Positions 16,343 through 24,863 of a DNA stretch of 64,000 nucleotides are shown here, piece by piece; the stretch's first letter is position 1, and the number at the start of each line of letters is the position of its first letter. The stretch is from contig OZ243922.1 of the NCBI GenBank assembly GCA_965213905.1, positions 2,852,001-2,916,000 on the forward strand, given 5' to 3'. The position numbers were made by a program, and so were the translations under genes. The notes beneath the pieces were generated by a model. It worked only from the letters and a program-made list of their open reading frames with translations, was not told the origin of the DNA and did not search any database. This DNA comes from SIRX01 sp965213905 (lineage in GTDB: Bacteria > Actinomycetota > Rubrobacteria > Rubrobacterales > Rubrobacteraceae).

Positions 16343-17302
16343 GTGTCGGATAATCTCTGCGACGTACCGGGCGTCCTCGTCGGTCACGCCACCGATTACG
16401 AAGGCGCCACCGGCTGCACCGCCGTCCTTTTCGACCGGCCGGCCGTGGTTGCCGTAGAGGTAAGGGGCTCTTCCCCGGGCACCCGGGAAACGGATCGTCT
16501 CGCCCCTTTAGGCATCGTGCGCGACACCCACGCCGTACTCCTCACCGGCGGCAGCGCCTTCGGGCTGGCGGCGGCGGACGGGGTGGTGAAGTTCCTCGAA
16601 GAGAAAGGCGTCGGCCTCGACATCGGCGTGGCAAAAATACCGCTCGTCTCGGCGGCGGTGATCTTCGACCTTATGGCCGGCTCTCCAGACGCCCGCCCCG
16701 ACGCTGCAATGGGCTATAAAGCCGCCGTCTCAGCTGTTAGCAATGACTTCGAGCAGGGCAGCGTGGGGGCGGGAACCGGGGCCACGGTAGGCAAGATGCT
16801 CGGCCTGGAGAACGCCATGAAAGGCGGGCTGGGCAGTACGTCTATCGAACTAGAAGGTGGACTCGTCGTGGCCGCCCTGGCCGTCGTGAACGCCGTCGGC
16901 GACGTGCGGGACGGTAACGGAAATATCCTGGCCGGGCCCCGCGCGTTAGACGGCACCTTGGCCGACAGCGTAGACCTAATGCCCCAGGTGGCCGACCGGA
17001 TGCGCTGGGGCCAGAACACGACCCTCGGAATCGTCGCCACGAACGCCCGATTGACGAAACCCGAGGCCACCAAAGTAGCCCAGATGGCCCACGACGGCCT
17101 CGCCCGCGCCGTCTACCCGGTACACACCAGCGTAGACGGCGACGCGGTTTTCGTCGCTTCCGTCGGCGGGGTCGAGACGGCCCCGGACGTGGTAGGGGCC
17201 TGGGGAGCCCGGATGATGCAGGAGTCTATCCTGCGGGCCGTGCGGGTGGCGAAGGGAGTACCGGGGTTCCCCTCTGTGACGGAGTATGCCGGGGAGAGGT
17301 AA
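16343..17302 (+). CDS. P1 family (DmpA-like) peptidase/amidase
   Basis: Self-processing Ntn-type hydrolase of the DmpA/L-aminopeptidase-D-esterase family. The family signature GSVGAGTGATVGKMLG and the KGGLGSTSIEL segment are present, as is GGSAFGLAAADGVV near the N-terminus. The autocatalytic cleavage that exposes a Ser or Thr nucleophile should occur in the second half (VHTSVDGDAVF region). Length of 319 residues is typical. The GTG start is 12 bases after the ricT stop. Substrate is unknown. Confidence 0.88.
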   Translation: MSDNLCDVPGVLVGHATDYEGATGCTAVLFDRPAVVAVEVRGSSPGTRETDRLAPLGIVRDTHAVLLTGGSAFGLAAADGVVKFLEEKGVGLDIGVAKIPLVSAAVIFDLMAGSPDARPDAAMGYKAAVSAVSNDFEQGSVGAGTGATVGKMLGLENAMKGGLGSTSIELEGGLVVAALAVVNAVGDVRDGNGNILAGPRALDGTLADSVDLMPQVADRMRWGQNTTLGIVATNARLTKPEATKVAQMAHDGLARAVYPVHTSVDGDAVFVASVGGVETAPDVVGAWGARMMQESILRAVRVAKGVPGFPSVTEYAGER

Positions 17303-17376
17303 GTGAGGCCACAGGCATCAGGTTTCAGCCATCAGCAAAAACCCGGTGCCTGTTGCCTGACGCCAATAGCCTTCTC

Positions 17377-18429
17377 TCAGGCGGCTTCGGGGATCAAAAT
17401 GCCCCGGCCGCCGGGGACGCGTCCGTTGTTGAGGTCGTTTATGGCGTCGTTGATCTCATCCAGCGAGTAGGTGTGCGTTTGTAGGCTGACCTTGCCCTGG
17501 GCTTGGAGCGTCATAAGCTCGGCCAGATCGTTGTAGGTGCCGACCAGGTTGCCGATGATGTTCCGCTCGGTCGAGATGATGTCTATGGTCGGGATCTCTA
17601 TTTTTCCGCCGTACCCGATAATGAAGTGCGAGCCCGCCGCGTGGGTCATGTTCCACCCGTCTACCTGGGCGCCCTTCTCGCCCACGAAGTCCAGCACGAC
17701 CTCGGCCCCCAAACCGTCCGTCATCTCCGTAACCGTTTCTACCTGAGACCCATCGGCGACCACCGCGTGGTCCGCCCCGAGCCTCTTGGCCCCTTCCAGG
17801 GCCTCCTCGGATTGATCCACCACGATGATTTCGGTGGCACACAGCGCCTTTAGAGACTGTATCCCGATGTGCCCCAGGCCGCCGGCCCCGATCACGACCG
17901 CCCGGGTACCGGGATGCAGCATCGGCACGGCCTTTTTCACCGCGTGATAAGCAGTAAGACCGGCATCGGCGTGTGCCGCAACGTCCTGCGGCTCGACGCC
18001 TTCGGGCAGCTTTACGACGGCCCGGGCGTTGGTCTTGAGTAGTTGTGCAAATCCGCCATTCGTATCTATTCCGGGGAATGCCTGGTTCTCGCAGTGCATG
18101 TCGTCGCCGGCCCGGCAGGCGCGGCATAGCCCGCAGGTTATGAGGGGATGCACGATCACCGCATTCCCGACCTCGACGTTGGTAACGGCGGAGCCGACTT
18201 CCTCTACCCAGCCGGCGTTTTCGTGGCCGGGAGTATAAGGCAGGTTTATGCCGGTTAGGGGCGCCCACTGGCCTTCAATGACGTGCAGGTCCGTGCGGCA
18301 GAGCCCGGCACCCCCGATCTTGACAACCACGTCCAGGGGGCCGTCGGCCGTCGGCTCTTCGACCTCTTCCAGGCTTAACGGCTTCGTACCTATATCTTCG
18401 TTGTACTCGTACAGCCGGGCTGCTTTCAT
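17377..18429 (-). CDS. Zinc-dependent alcohol dehydrogenase
   Basis: Medium-chain dehydrogenase/reductase of 350 residues. Catalytic zinc ligands are Cys in GLCRTDLHV and His/Glu in TPGHENAG; the structural zinc lobe has four cysteines (CGLCRACRAGDDMHC). The Rossmann motif GAGGLGHIGIQ binds NAD(P). A strong GGAGGAAGG ribosome site precedes the ATG. It is the last gene of a leftward operon with a GMC flavoprotein and its small subunit, suggesting oxidation of alcohols or sugars. Substrate is not determined. Confidence 0.92.
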   Translation of the reverse strand: MKAARLYEYNEDIGTKPLSLEEVEEPTADGPLDVVVKIGGAGLCRTDLHVIEGQWAPLTGINLPYTPGHENAGWVEEVGSAVTNVEVGNAVIVHPLITCGLCRACRAGDDMHCENQAFPGIDTNGGFAQLLKTNARAVVKLPEGVEPQDVAAHADAGLTAYHAVKKAVPMLHPGTRAVVIGAGGLGHIGIQSLKALCATEIIVVDQSEEALEGAKRLGADHAVVADGSQVETVTEMTDGLGAEVVLDFVGEKGAQVDGWNMTHAAGSHFIIGYGGKIEIPTIDIISTERNIIGNLVGTYNDLAELMTLQAQGKVSLQTHTYSLDEINDAINDLNNGRVPGGRGILIPEAA

Positions 18430-18466
18430 CCTTCCTCCTTCGCTCTTTCGTCGGTTGTCGCTCGAG

Positions 18467-20038
18467 CTACAGTGCCCCTTGAGATATCTGTTCGGCTATG
18501 TGGTCGCCCTGCCGGATCGCCAGCGCCACGATGGTTAGAGTCGGGTTGGCGGCCGCGCCGGTGGTGAACTGGCTGCCATCGGAGACGTAGAGGTTCGGTA
18601 CGTCGTGGGCCCGCCCGAAATTGTCGACCACGCCATCTTCGGGCTTCTCGCTCATACGGCAGGTGCCCATGTTGTGCGACGAGGGAAACGGTGGCGTGCG
18701 AACCGTCTTTACCGCGCCGACGGACTGGTACAAAGTGCGACCCTTATCGGCGGCGTAGTCGCGCATGGACACGTCGTTTTCGTGGTCGTCGTAGTGGACG
18801 TTTGGCGCGGGTAGGCCGTACTGGTCTTCTATGTCGTCGTTGAGCGTCACGCGGTTGATCGCGGATGGAATATCCTCGCCGACGATCCACATCCCGGCGA
18901 AGTTCTCGTAGTCGTCCATCAATTCGGTGAAGGTCGGGCCCCAGCTCTGCGGGTTCATGAACGCGGCCATAAACGACGGGCCGAGGTGGATCGTCTCCAT
19001 GTAAAAACCGCCGACGAAGCCGCGATCTGGATCGTTATACGCTTCGTCCCCGACGATGCCCGCCATTGTGTTGCCTCGATAGAAGTTGACCGGTTTCTCG
19101 AAGACGCCCCAGCAAGTGTCCGAGACGTGGCGCATGTAGTTCTTGCCGACTTCGCCGGATGAGTTGGCGAGACCGTCCGGGTGCATAGACGATGCGCTGT
19201 TCAGGAGCAGTCGGGGTGACTCGACGGAGTTGCCGGCCACGCACACGACGCGCGCCTTCTGGAACTGGTGGTTCCCATCGGCGTCGGCGTAGAGAACACC
19301 CGTTGCTTTGCCGCTATCGTCGTGCTCGATCTTGAGCGCCATCGCTTCGGGCCGGACTTCGAGATGCCCGGTCTTCTCGCCTTTAGGCAGGTCCGACACT
19401 AGCGGCGACCACTTGGCGCGCGACTTGTTGCCCTGGAAACAGAAGCCATCCTGGATGCTGCCGGGACGCCCATCGTAGGGTTCCGCGTTCTGGCCGTAGT
19501 TGGCGGTCGAGACTTTCTTGTAGCCCATCCTCCTGGCGCCTTCGGCCAGGACCTTGCAGTTGTTGTCTGGTTTGTTCATGGGACGGCCACCCGTGCCGGT
19601 CACGCCGATGTTGTCTTCGGCGCGTTCGTAGTACGGTTCCATCTCTTGTAGGGTTAGCGGCCAGTCGAGCAGGTTCGCGCCGGAGATATCGCCGTAGGTC
19701 GTCTTTGCTTTAAACTCGTGTTCCTGGAAGCGCGGGCAGCAGCCGGCCCAGTGGACGGGCGAGCCGCCGACGCATTTGCTGTGCCAGGTCGGCAGGTTCG
19801 GGAAGTCTTCCGCTATACGCCACTTACCAGAGGTAGTCCTCATGTCTAGCCAGGCGAGTTGCTCGAAGCTAGGCCACTCGTCGTCTACGTGGCCCTCTGG
19901 TTCGTGGCGCTTGCCGGCTTCGAGGATAACGGTGTTTATACCTTTCTGGGCGAGTTGATTGCCCAAAGTTCCCCCGCCGGCGCCGGAGCCGACGATCACG
20001 ACGACCGAATCGTCGTTGCGGTCGAATGGTGCAGATAT
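18467..20038 (-). CDS. GMC-family oxidoreductase with possible ATA start
   Basis: FAD-dependent dehydrogenase of the gluconate/sorbitol/glucoside 3-dehydrogenase group. The FAD dinucleotide motif is VIVGSGAGGGTLGNQLAQ; the C-terminal GMC block NLYVSDGSQFTTGAAANPTL and the SSHNMGTCRMS active-site region are present. The first standard start (GTG at 19999) would begin inside the first beta strand. The frame runs upstream through SAPFDRNDDSVV to an ATA at 20038, five bases after a GGAAAGGAAG ribosome-like site. The preceding small-subunit gene supports a membrane-linked electron-transfer complex. Confidence 0.88.
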   Translation of the reverse strand: MSAPFDRNDDSVVVIVGSGAGGGTLGNQLAQKGINTVILEAGKRHEPEGHVDDEWPSFEQLAWLDMRTTSGKWRIAEDFPNLPTWHSKCVGGSPVHWAGCCPRFQEHEFKAKTTYGDISGANLLDWPLTLQEMEPYYERAEDNIGVTGTGGRPMNKPDNNCKVLAEGARRMGYKKVSTANYGQNAEPYDGRPGSIQDGFCFQGNKSRAKWSPLVSDLPKGEKTGHLEVRPEAMALKIEHDDSGKATGVLYADADGNHQFQKARVVCVAGNSVESPRLLLNSASSMHPDGLANSSGEVGKNYMRHVSDTCWGVFEKPVNFYRGNTMAGIVGDEAYNDPDRGFVGGFYMETIHLGPSFMAAFMNPQSWGPTFTELMDDYENFAGMWIVGEDIPSAINRVTLNDDIEDQYGLPAPNVHYDDHENDVSMRDYAADKGRTLYQSVGAVKTVRTPPFPSSHNMGTCRMSEKPEDGVVDNFGRAHDVPNLYVSDGSQFTTGAAANPTLTIVALAIRQGDHIAEQISQGAL

Positions 20039-20040
20039 GC

Positions 20041-20655
20041 TTACTTCCTTTCCGGATCTATGCGATCTTCGGTCCTGACGCGTTCGACTACCTCGTTGTC
20101 CCGGTAATCCGGCGCCTCGTCCAGCCAGTCGATGTCGTCGAAGCCACGGTTTATATAGCCGTCCTTGTCGTTGGACGGACCTTCGTAACCGAGGTACGGC
20201 CAGACATCCGGCTGGCTGTACAATCCGGTAACAACCTCCCCGGCCACGGCCTTGAAGAATGGTTCATCCTGGATCTTCTTTAGCGCCTCGACTTGTTTTT
20301 GCTCGTCGAGCGCCGCGAAGTCCTCGCCACCGATTACGTCCGGCAGGTTCTTGACGCCCTCGGTGAGGAGCGCGTTCATGTCCGCGTCGTCGGCGGCCTT
20401 TTCGTCCAGAAACACGACCACGCGGGCGTAGTGCTTGTCGGGGAATCGGTCGTGAGGATACATCGCGCGGGTCACGCTCACCAGTGTCTTTGCCGTAGCT
20501 TCGTCGAGAGCTTTCAGGCTTTCGACGTCTCCTCCGGGCACTGTCAAAGTCTCCTTGTCGGTCGAAACGGCGGCGTCGGCGGGACGTATGCCACCCTCAC
20601 CCGACATCTGACCCTCTAGACTAGGACCTTTTCGGTCGGCAGGTTTCTCACTCAT
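20041..20655 (-). CDS. Gluconate 2-dehydrogenase subunit 3 family protein
   Basis: Small subunit that partners GMC flavoproteins. Characteristic C-terminal features are FFKAVAGEVVTGLYSQP, WPYLGYEGPS and a GYINRGFDDIDW segment. The N-terminal 40 residues are disordered and lack an obvious Tat signal, unlike many relatives, so export would depend on the partner or not occur. An AGGAAAC ribosome site precedes the ATG. The gene leads the leftward operon; no cytochrome c subunit is adjacent. Confidence 0.85.
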   Translation of the reverse strand: MSEKPADRKGPSLEGQMSGEGGIRPADAAVSTDKETLTVPGGDVESLKALDEATAKTLVSVTRAMYPHDRFPDKHYARVVVFLDEKAADDADMNALLTEGVKNLPDVIGGEDFAALDEQKQVEALKKIQDEPFFKAVAGEVVTGLYSQPDVWPYLGYEGPSNDKDGYINRGFDDIDWLDEAPDYRDNEVVERVRTEDRIDPERK

Positions 20656-21128
20656 AGTTGCAGCTTGTTTCCTTTCTATGTAGTAGCGTGGGTGCTACAG
20701 CCGCCGTATGAAGGACCGGCAACCCTTCCTCGAATGAGGTGCTCTTCGGGGTACTCTTTTCGAATAAAACCTTCCGGACCTCGATAGCATCCTGAGTTGT
20801 AATAGCGCTACGTAAGTGGCAGGAAGCGCGCTCGTTGGAACGCAGGCATCCAAGCTCCGGCTGTTCACCTCCTTGCTATTTCGTGGGTCCGTCCCGGATT
20901 CTATCCCTCTCGTCAGGCATTTTATATTAGTCCTGAGGCGCACCGCAAGTAAGATTTTTATCCTGCAACGCTCGTGAATATCGCTGCGGCTTCTGCCAGA
21001 AATACCGCTAGGTCTCCGCAGGCGAGAGTTGATGACTAGAAGTTTGAATCCTTACGAGAGACTAAAAATTACTGTGTCATCGGGGTTGTATAATACTGAC
21101 CGGTAAAGCTAAAAAAGGAGAACTTAAC
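20656..21128. other. Divergent intergenic region with a glyoxalase promoter
   Basis: I see no credible gene in these 473 bases; the open frames have poor codon usage and no ribosome sites. The right end carries a perfect TATAAT at 21089-21094 that should serve the downstream glyoxalase gene; the matching -35 is weak. The left end should hold the promoter of the leftward dehydrogenase operon, but I cannot place it. Confidence 0.5.
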
Positions 21129-21548
21129 GTGGCGGCAACCTACATACACACCTGTTATCGGATAGTGGACCCCGAGAAAAGCATAGATTTCTATACTAAC
21201 AAGATGGGACTGAAAAAGGTCGGCGAGATGCACTTTGACACCGCGACCAACTACTTCTTCGCGTTGGAGGAGGACGCATCGGAGCCGATGCTGGAGCTCA
21301 CCCACAACCACGACCAGGGTAAACCTTACGATATGGGTGACGGGTATTCCCATGTCGCATTTACTATAGAGGATCTCGAAGCAGCAGTTGCCGAACTGGA
21401 AGAACAGGGTGTAGAGGTCGCGCTTCAGCCCAAAACGATGACCGTTGAAGGACACGACTATAAGATTGCCTTCGTCGTAGACCCCGACGGTTACCGGGTA
21501 GAACTCGTTGAGCGCGGCACGATGAAGGTGGGAGAAATCATCCAGTAG
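21129..21548 (+). CDS. gloA: Lactoylglutathione lyase/glyoxalase I-like VOC protein
   Basis: Vicinal-oxygen-chelate metalloenzyme of 139 residues. The metal-ligand set expected for glyoxalase I is visible: His in YIHTCYRIVD, Glu in MLELTHN, His in GYSHVAFTI and Glu in YRVELVERG. It would detoxify methylglyoxal with a thiol cofactor; in actinobacteria that thiol may not be glutathione. The GTG start follows AAAAAAGGAG. A perfect TATAAT lies about 35 bases upstream of the start. Confidence 0.85.
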   Translation: MAATYIHTCYRIVDPEKSIDFYTNKMGLKKVGEMHFDTATNYFFALEEDASEPMLELTHNHDQGKPYDMGDGYSHVAFTIEDLEAAVAELEEQGVEVALQPKTMTVEGHDYKIAFVVDPDGYRVELVERGTMKVGEIIQ

Positions 21549-21636
21549 GATCACGTAAGCAAGGCAGAGTCGCACCGCAAACCACCCCGAACTGTAAAGG
21601 GTAGGCGGGCTGCGATATACTTTGCGCCCGAAACAA

Positions 21637-21709
21637 GCCGACGTAGCTCAGCAGGTAGAGCAGCTCACTCGTAATGAGCAGGTCAGCGGTTCGAGTCCGC
21701 TCGTCGGCT
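21637..21709 (+). tRNA. tRNA-Thr (anticodon CGU)
   Basis: A complete cloverleaf without encoded CCA. The acceptor stem GCCGACG pairs with CGTCGGC, the D arm is GCTC/GAGC, the anticodon stem GCTCA/TGAGC closes the loop CTCGTAA with anticodon CGT at 21670-21672, and the T arm is AGCGG/CCGCT with loop TTCGAGT. Its 3' part is duplicated exactly at 51198-51246, marking it as the integration target of the mobile element. A poly-T run follows directly. Confidence 0.97.
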
Positions 21710-21710
21710 C
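21662..21710 (+). repeat. Left attachment core (49-bp direct repeat)
   Basis: Identical over 49 bases to 51198-51246. It runs from the anticodon stem of tRNA-Thr to one base past its discriminator, so integration leaves the tRNA intact. The bases just outside the repeat differ between the two copies on both sides, which fixes the repeat limits. Confidence 0.97.
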
Positions 21711-21749
21711 TCTTTTTTTCCTATAGGTAAAGGTAATTTGCGACAAATG

Positions 21750-21780
21750 AAAACCCTCGGATTGATCCACCGAGGGTTTT
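21750..21780. terminator. Bidirectional terminator between tRNA-Thr and integrase
   Basis: Perfect 11-bp inverted repeat (AAAACCCTCGG / CCGAGGGTTTT) with a 9-base loop. The A and T tracts at its two sides make it usable from both strands: it can end tRNA transcription and the leftward int message. Confidence 0.85.
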
Positions 21781-21800
21781 GTCAGCAGTGTGTCAGCAGT
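21780..21800 (+). repeat. Left-end paired TGTCAGCAGT repeats (candidate integrase arm sites)
   Basis: Two copies of TGTCAGCAGT begin at 21780 and 21791, an 11-base period, between the attachment core and the end of the integrase gene. The same decamer occurs twice, at 51064 and 51076, just inside the right core. Repeats at both ends near the cores are what arm-type binding sites of tyrosine integrases look like. Confidence 0.65.
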
Positions 21801-21805
21801 AGGTT

Positions 21806-22981
21806 TTATTCTTCTAGGGCTTCATCCATCGTGCTCGCGGTACGCCTTGCCGATGAATCGTAGAGATGAGCGTACCTCTGAAGGGTGAAGGCGGCAGTGG
21901 CGTGGCCCGCGAGGGCTTGCAGATCCCTTATGGGTGCACCGCGTAAGGCTAGTAGAGTAATGCACGAGTGGCGGAGATCGTGAAACCTGATCTTCGGTAA
22001 TTCCGCCTGCTCTAGGAGCGGCTTGAAGTGGCGGTTGACGACATTCTGGGCATCTACTGGTTTACCCTCCTTAGAGGTGAATACGAGATCGTTATCGTGC
22101 CATTTGCCTCGCGCTTGCCGTTTATCTTTTAGCTGCCTCTTTCGATGTGTCCTCAGTGCATTTGTAGCCCTGCCAGGCAAACCTATGGGCCGCTTCGAAG
22201 AATATTTTGGCTCAGAGAACTCCAGTCTACCTGGCTCATTTTCTTCTCCGCGTACCCTCTGCAACTGCCGTTCCACCCTCAGTGTCCCGGCTTTGAGGTC
22301 TATATCGGACCACTTGAGACCCAGCGCTTCGCCCTGACGTAGTCCCGTTGTGACACATAGGGCAAACAAAGCTTCAAAACGGTCTCCTTTAGCCTCAGTA
22401 AGTAATTTCCGAACCTGTTTTGCGTCGAGCGGTTTTATTTCCTTCTGGTGTAACTTCGGTGTGTTCGCGTGCTCTGCAGGGTTACGGAAAATGAGATCAC
22501 CTCGAACAGCCTCTTCCAGGGCCGCATGTAGCACGGCATGCACACGACGTACCGTAGAAGGTGCGAGTGGGCGCTTACCTTCGCTGCCTCGCAAAAGATC
22601 AGCGTACAGTCGGTCCACATGAGCTTTACGCAGTGCTTCTAACTTTATCTTCCCGATAGCCGGGATGATGTGGGTATGAGCTTGCTGTTTATGAGTCGAG
22701 TAGGTGCGGTGCGCTTTGCCTGGCTTCACTACATCTACGAGCCACCGTTGCAAGTAAGAGCCAACGGTCTGGCCTTTAGAATCAAAAAGGATTCCCTTAT
22801 CGCCGTCGGCCATGGTAGCCCGTAGCTTCTGTCGGCATGCCGTCTTAGTCTTTGCGCTCACGTAACGGCATTTGCCGTCCGCTCCATAATACGCGCCAAC
22901 ATAGCTTGTGATCTTACCGTTCTTATTCCTGCGCGGATAGACTGAACCATTACCGTTGCCATGCTGTTTTGGTTTACCCAC
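21806..22981 (-). CDS. Tyrosine recombinase integrase
   Basis: Site-specific recombinase of 391 residues with an N-terminal AP2-like arm-binding domain (GSVYPRRNKNGK onward), a SAM-like core-binding domain and a C-terminal catalytic domain. Catalytic residues are Arg215 (TGLRQGEAL), His334 and Arg337 (HDLRHSC), His360 (LAGHATAAF) and nucleophile Tyr370 (RYAHL). The GTG start overlaps the stop of the upstream excisionase-like gene by one base. Its position beside a tRNA-Thr attachment core identifies it as the element's integrase. Confidence 0.96.
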   Translation of the reverse strand: MGKPKQHGNGNGSVYPRRNKNGKITSYVGAYYGADGKCRYVSAKTKTACRQKLRATMADGDKGILFDSKGQTVGSYLQRWLVDVVKPGKAHRTYSTHKQQAHTHIIPAIGKIKLEALRKAHVDRLYADLLRGSEGKRPLAPSTVRRVHAVLHAALEEAVRGDLIFRNPAEHANTPKLHQKEIKPLDAKQVRKLLTEAKGDRFEALFALCVTTGLRQGEALGLKWSDIDLKAGTLRVERQLQRVRGEENEPGRLEFSEPKYSSKRPIGLPGRATNALRTHRKRQLKDKRQARGKWHDNDLVFTSKEGKPVDAQNVVNRHFKPLLEQAELPKIRFHDLRHSCITLLALRGAPIRDLQALAGHATAAFTLQRYAHLYDSSARRTASTMDEALEE

Positions 22982-23166
22982 TATTTGTCTCCTTTTGCGG
23001 CGTACTCTTCTACTGCTTCTGGGTCGATCAGCCAGCCAGCTTGCGTCTTGACTGCACGAAGCTTCCTATTCTCTACCAGCCACGTAATACCCTGACGACT
23101 CTTGTTAGCTATACTTGCTGCCTGACCAGTAGTAAACCATTTCTCAAAATCAGTTAAACTTGGCAA
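22981..23166 (-). CDS. Small excisionase-like helix-turn-helix protein
   Basis: A 61-residue basic protein. A TTG start follows GGAGG with good spacing. The segment WFTTGQAASIANKSRQGITW resembles the winged-helix DNA-binding domain of Xis/MerR-type excisionases, ending in a GWLIDPEAVEEY wing. Stop and integrase start overlap by one base, so the pair is translated together. A longer reading to 23289 is open but lacks conserved content. Likely role: directionality factor for element excision. Confidence 0.75.
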   Translation of the reverse strand: MPSLTDFEKWFTTGQAASIANKSRQGITWLVENRKLRAVKTQAGWLIDPEAVEEYAAKGDK

Positions 23167-23209
23167 AATACCTCCTATGTAAAGTAATCTAGCATGGCAG
23201 CAGGCTATC

Positions 23210-23237
23210 ATATTACTTGACACAAAACAAGTATAAT
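23210..23237. promoter_or_regulatory. Palindromic operator/promoter between xis-int and rightward genes
   Basis: An imperfect inverted repeat (ATATTACTTG, eight bases, CAAGTATAAT) contains a perfect TATAAT reading rightward and a TTGACA nine bases before it. The short spacing argues against these two being one promoter; the palindrome more likely binds a regulator while TATAAT serves the rightward 424-residue gene. It sits 44 bases upstream of the excisionase-like start. Confidence 0.5.
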
Positions 23238-23358
23238 GAAAGACTAAAAATGACCATAAATCATTCATGAGGCATCGGAAAGCTCTCAAGTCTAAGAGAG
23301 TAGGTAGTCAGAATGTGTACATGGACGTTTCTAGTAACTGAAAGGTGAAGGAGAAGAT

Positions 23359-24633
23359 ATGATGCGCAGGGCCGAATGGAGATATTTTGTTCGCAGCAAT
23401 ATAGGAAGACTGTTGTTGAGTCTGGGTGAGACTTTAGAAACAATCGGACGGTATTTGCAACAGTACGCAGACAGGTATATTGAGTTGCAGGATGACGAGG
23501 GCTCGAATGGTGCTGATAGCGACTATTTTGCTTGGAGTGCGCTTTATGAAGGTGGGAGCCTACATTGGGAAGATGTACCGACGCTTTCACAAAGTTGGAT
23601 GCAAGAGCTTAAGGATAAAGGGATGAACGATGTGAGCCCAACATTAAAAACGTGCTCCGAGAACGAAGAGTCTGGTACTACCGGGTTCGTCTCTAAGTAC
23701 CCTCGGGATATGCTTTTTCCTGTGCGCTTTGGAAAGGACAGTGAGCAGGTAATCTGGATTAAGCCTTACGGGCAACTGAGGGCAGAGGACGGATATATGC
23801 ACACGAAGGTGTTGCCGGAGCCTGAAAAGACAGATTTGGCTATCCTGTCTGCTATGACGGTTATGGAGATTGCAGGGGATGCTATCGACATAACGAAATT
23901 ACGTAAAGCCTTGAACTTGATCGAATTTCCATTAAAGCAACGCATCTACGATTACATGATCACCTATACGTACCGACGGAATTATCCCGTCGAACCTGAG
24001 GAGAGGTACGAAAAGTTTGCGCTCAGGATGAAAGATACTACGAAAGGTCAGATTGATGCTTGCCTTAAAGGGCAGGTAAGGACTTTAGCGTATGTTGTCG
24101 CTCTGCTTCGACATTATCGGCCTGGATTCGACGATTTCGATAAATCGTCGCAAATAGCCCTCATAGAGCGAACTATCAAACCTCTGGAAAGGATTGTTGT
24201 AGCTGTGCGCGAAGCAACCGGGGCTATCCAAGAGGCCGACCCGTGGTCCGGACGCCCCAAGAGACCTGTTACTGAAGCGCCAAGGTATGTAAGAGCTGCG
24301 ATGATAGCTGACGTGGAAGGTCTCGGAACCAAGAAAATCGGGGAGAAACTTGATCTGAAGCAGACCGAGCGGGACGTGCGAAAAAATGACAATCGGAAGG
24401 CAGCAAACGCTACGAAAAGTGGCAGGATTATACTCAAGGATGCATTGGGCGAGGAAGGATACCTTAGGCTGGTGAACGATCTCAAATCCCAGAGAAAGTG
24501 GTACTTCTCGCTGAGCAGAGAAGAGCAGCAAGTAGAGTGGAAATCGGACGCCCTGCGGGACTTGGTGCAAAGGGGTGTATTTACAGCAGAAAGGGTGCGC
24601 CGAATGTTCACTGCCGATAACGACTACGAGTAA
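23359..24633 (+). CDS. Unknown 424-residue element protein
   Basis: I do not recognise this protein. It has no membrane span or signal. The middle is helical (VMEIAGDAIDITKLRKAL and following), there is a possible helix-turn-helix near residue 315 (GLGTKKIGEKLDLKQTERDV), and the C-terminus is rich in Arg/Lys. A GGTGAAGGAGAAG ribosome site precedes ATGATG. As the first rightward gene after the divergent control region and before a strong terminator, it may be an element regulator or replication/transfer initiator. Codon use is less GC-biased than the host genes. Confidence 0.75.
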   Translation: MMRRAEWRYFVRSNIGRLLLSLGETLETIGRYLQQYADRYIELQDDEGSNGADSDYFAWSALYEGGSLHWEDVPTLSQSWMQELKDKGMNDVSPTLKTCSENEESGTTGFVSKYPRDMLFPVRFGKDSEQVIWIKPYGQLRAEDGYMHTKVLPEPEKTDLAILSAMTVMEIAGDAIDITKLRKALNLIEFPLKQRIYDYMITYTYRRNYPVEPEERYEKFALRMKDTTKGQIDACLKGQVRTLAYVVALLRHYRPGFDDFDKSSQIALIERTIKPLERIVVAVREATGAIQEADPWSGRPKRPVTEAPRYVRAAMIADVEGLGTKKIGEKLDLKQTERDVRKNDNRKAANATKSGRIILKDALGEEGYLRLVNDLKSQRKWYFSLSREEQQVEWKSDALRDLVQRGVFTAERVRRMFTADNDYE

Positions 24634-24661
24634 GAAATAGGTATTTTGCAGGGGAAATAAC

Positions 24662-24697
24662 CACCCCCTCCTAGTTAAGTTCAACCAGGAGGGGGTG
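24662..24697. terminator. Strong hairpin after the 424-residue gene
   Basis: Perfect 11-bp inverted repeat CACCCCCTCCT / AGGAGGGGGTG with a 14-base loop, 28 bases after the stop. There is no T tract, so it may act as a rho-type or RNA-stability hairpin, or as a protein-binding site, rather than a classic intrinsic terminator. Confidence 0.6.
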
Positions 24698-24863
24698 ATA
24701 CGCGTGTGTCCCAACGGTACGGTACGGCTATGGATACTAGGTCGAAACTGCTTACGGTCCCTCGCGACATCCGCTTGAAGGCAGCCTCACAGAAGCGCAC
24801 GGTCAGTTTGCAGGGTTGTAGGTGATTCTGTTGAAAGATCAGAGCACGCGTGGAAGGGGCCAC

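Noticed and set aside
17303..17376. Possible terminator between the P1 peptidase and alcohol dehydrogenase genes
   Set aside because: The CAGGCA/TGCCTG complementarity is short and interrupted, with no T run.
23217..23237. TTGACA and TATAAT as a single sigma-70 promoter
   Set aside because: The spacing is only nine bases; the elements are better explained as parts of a palindrome plus a -10.
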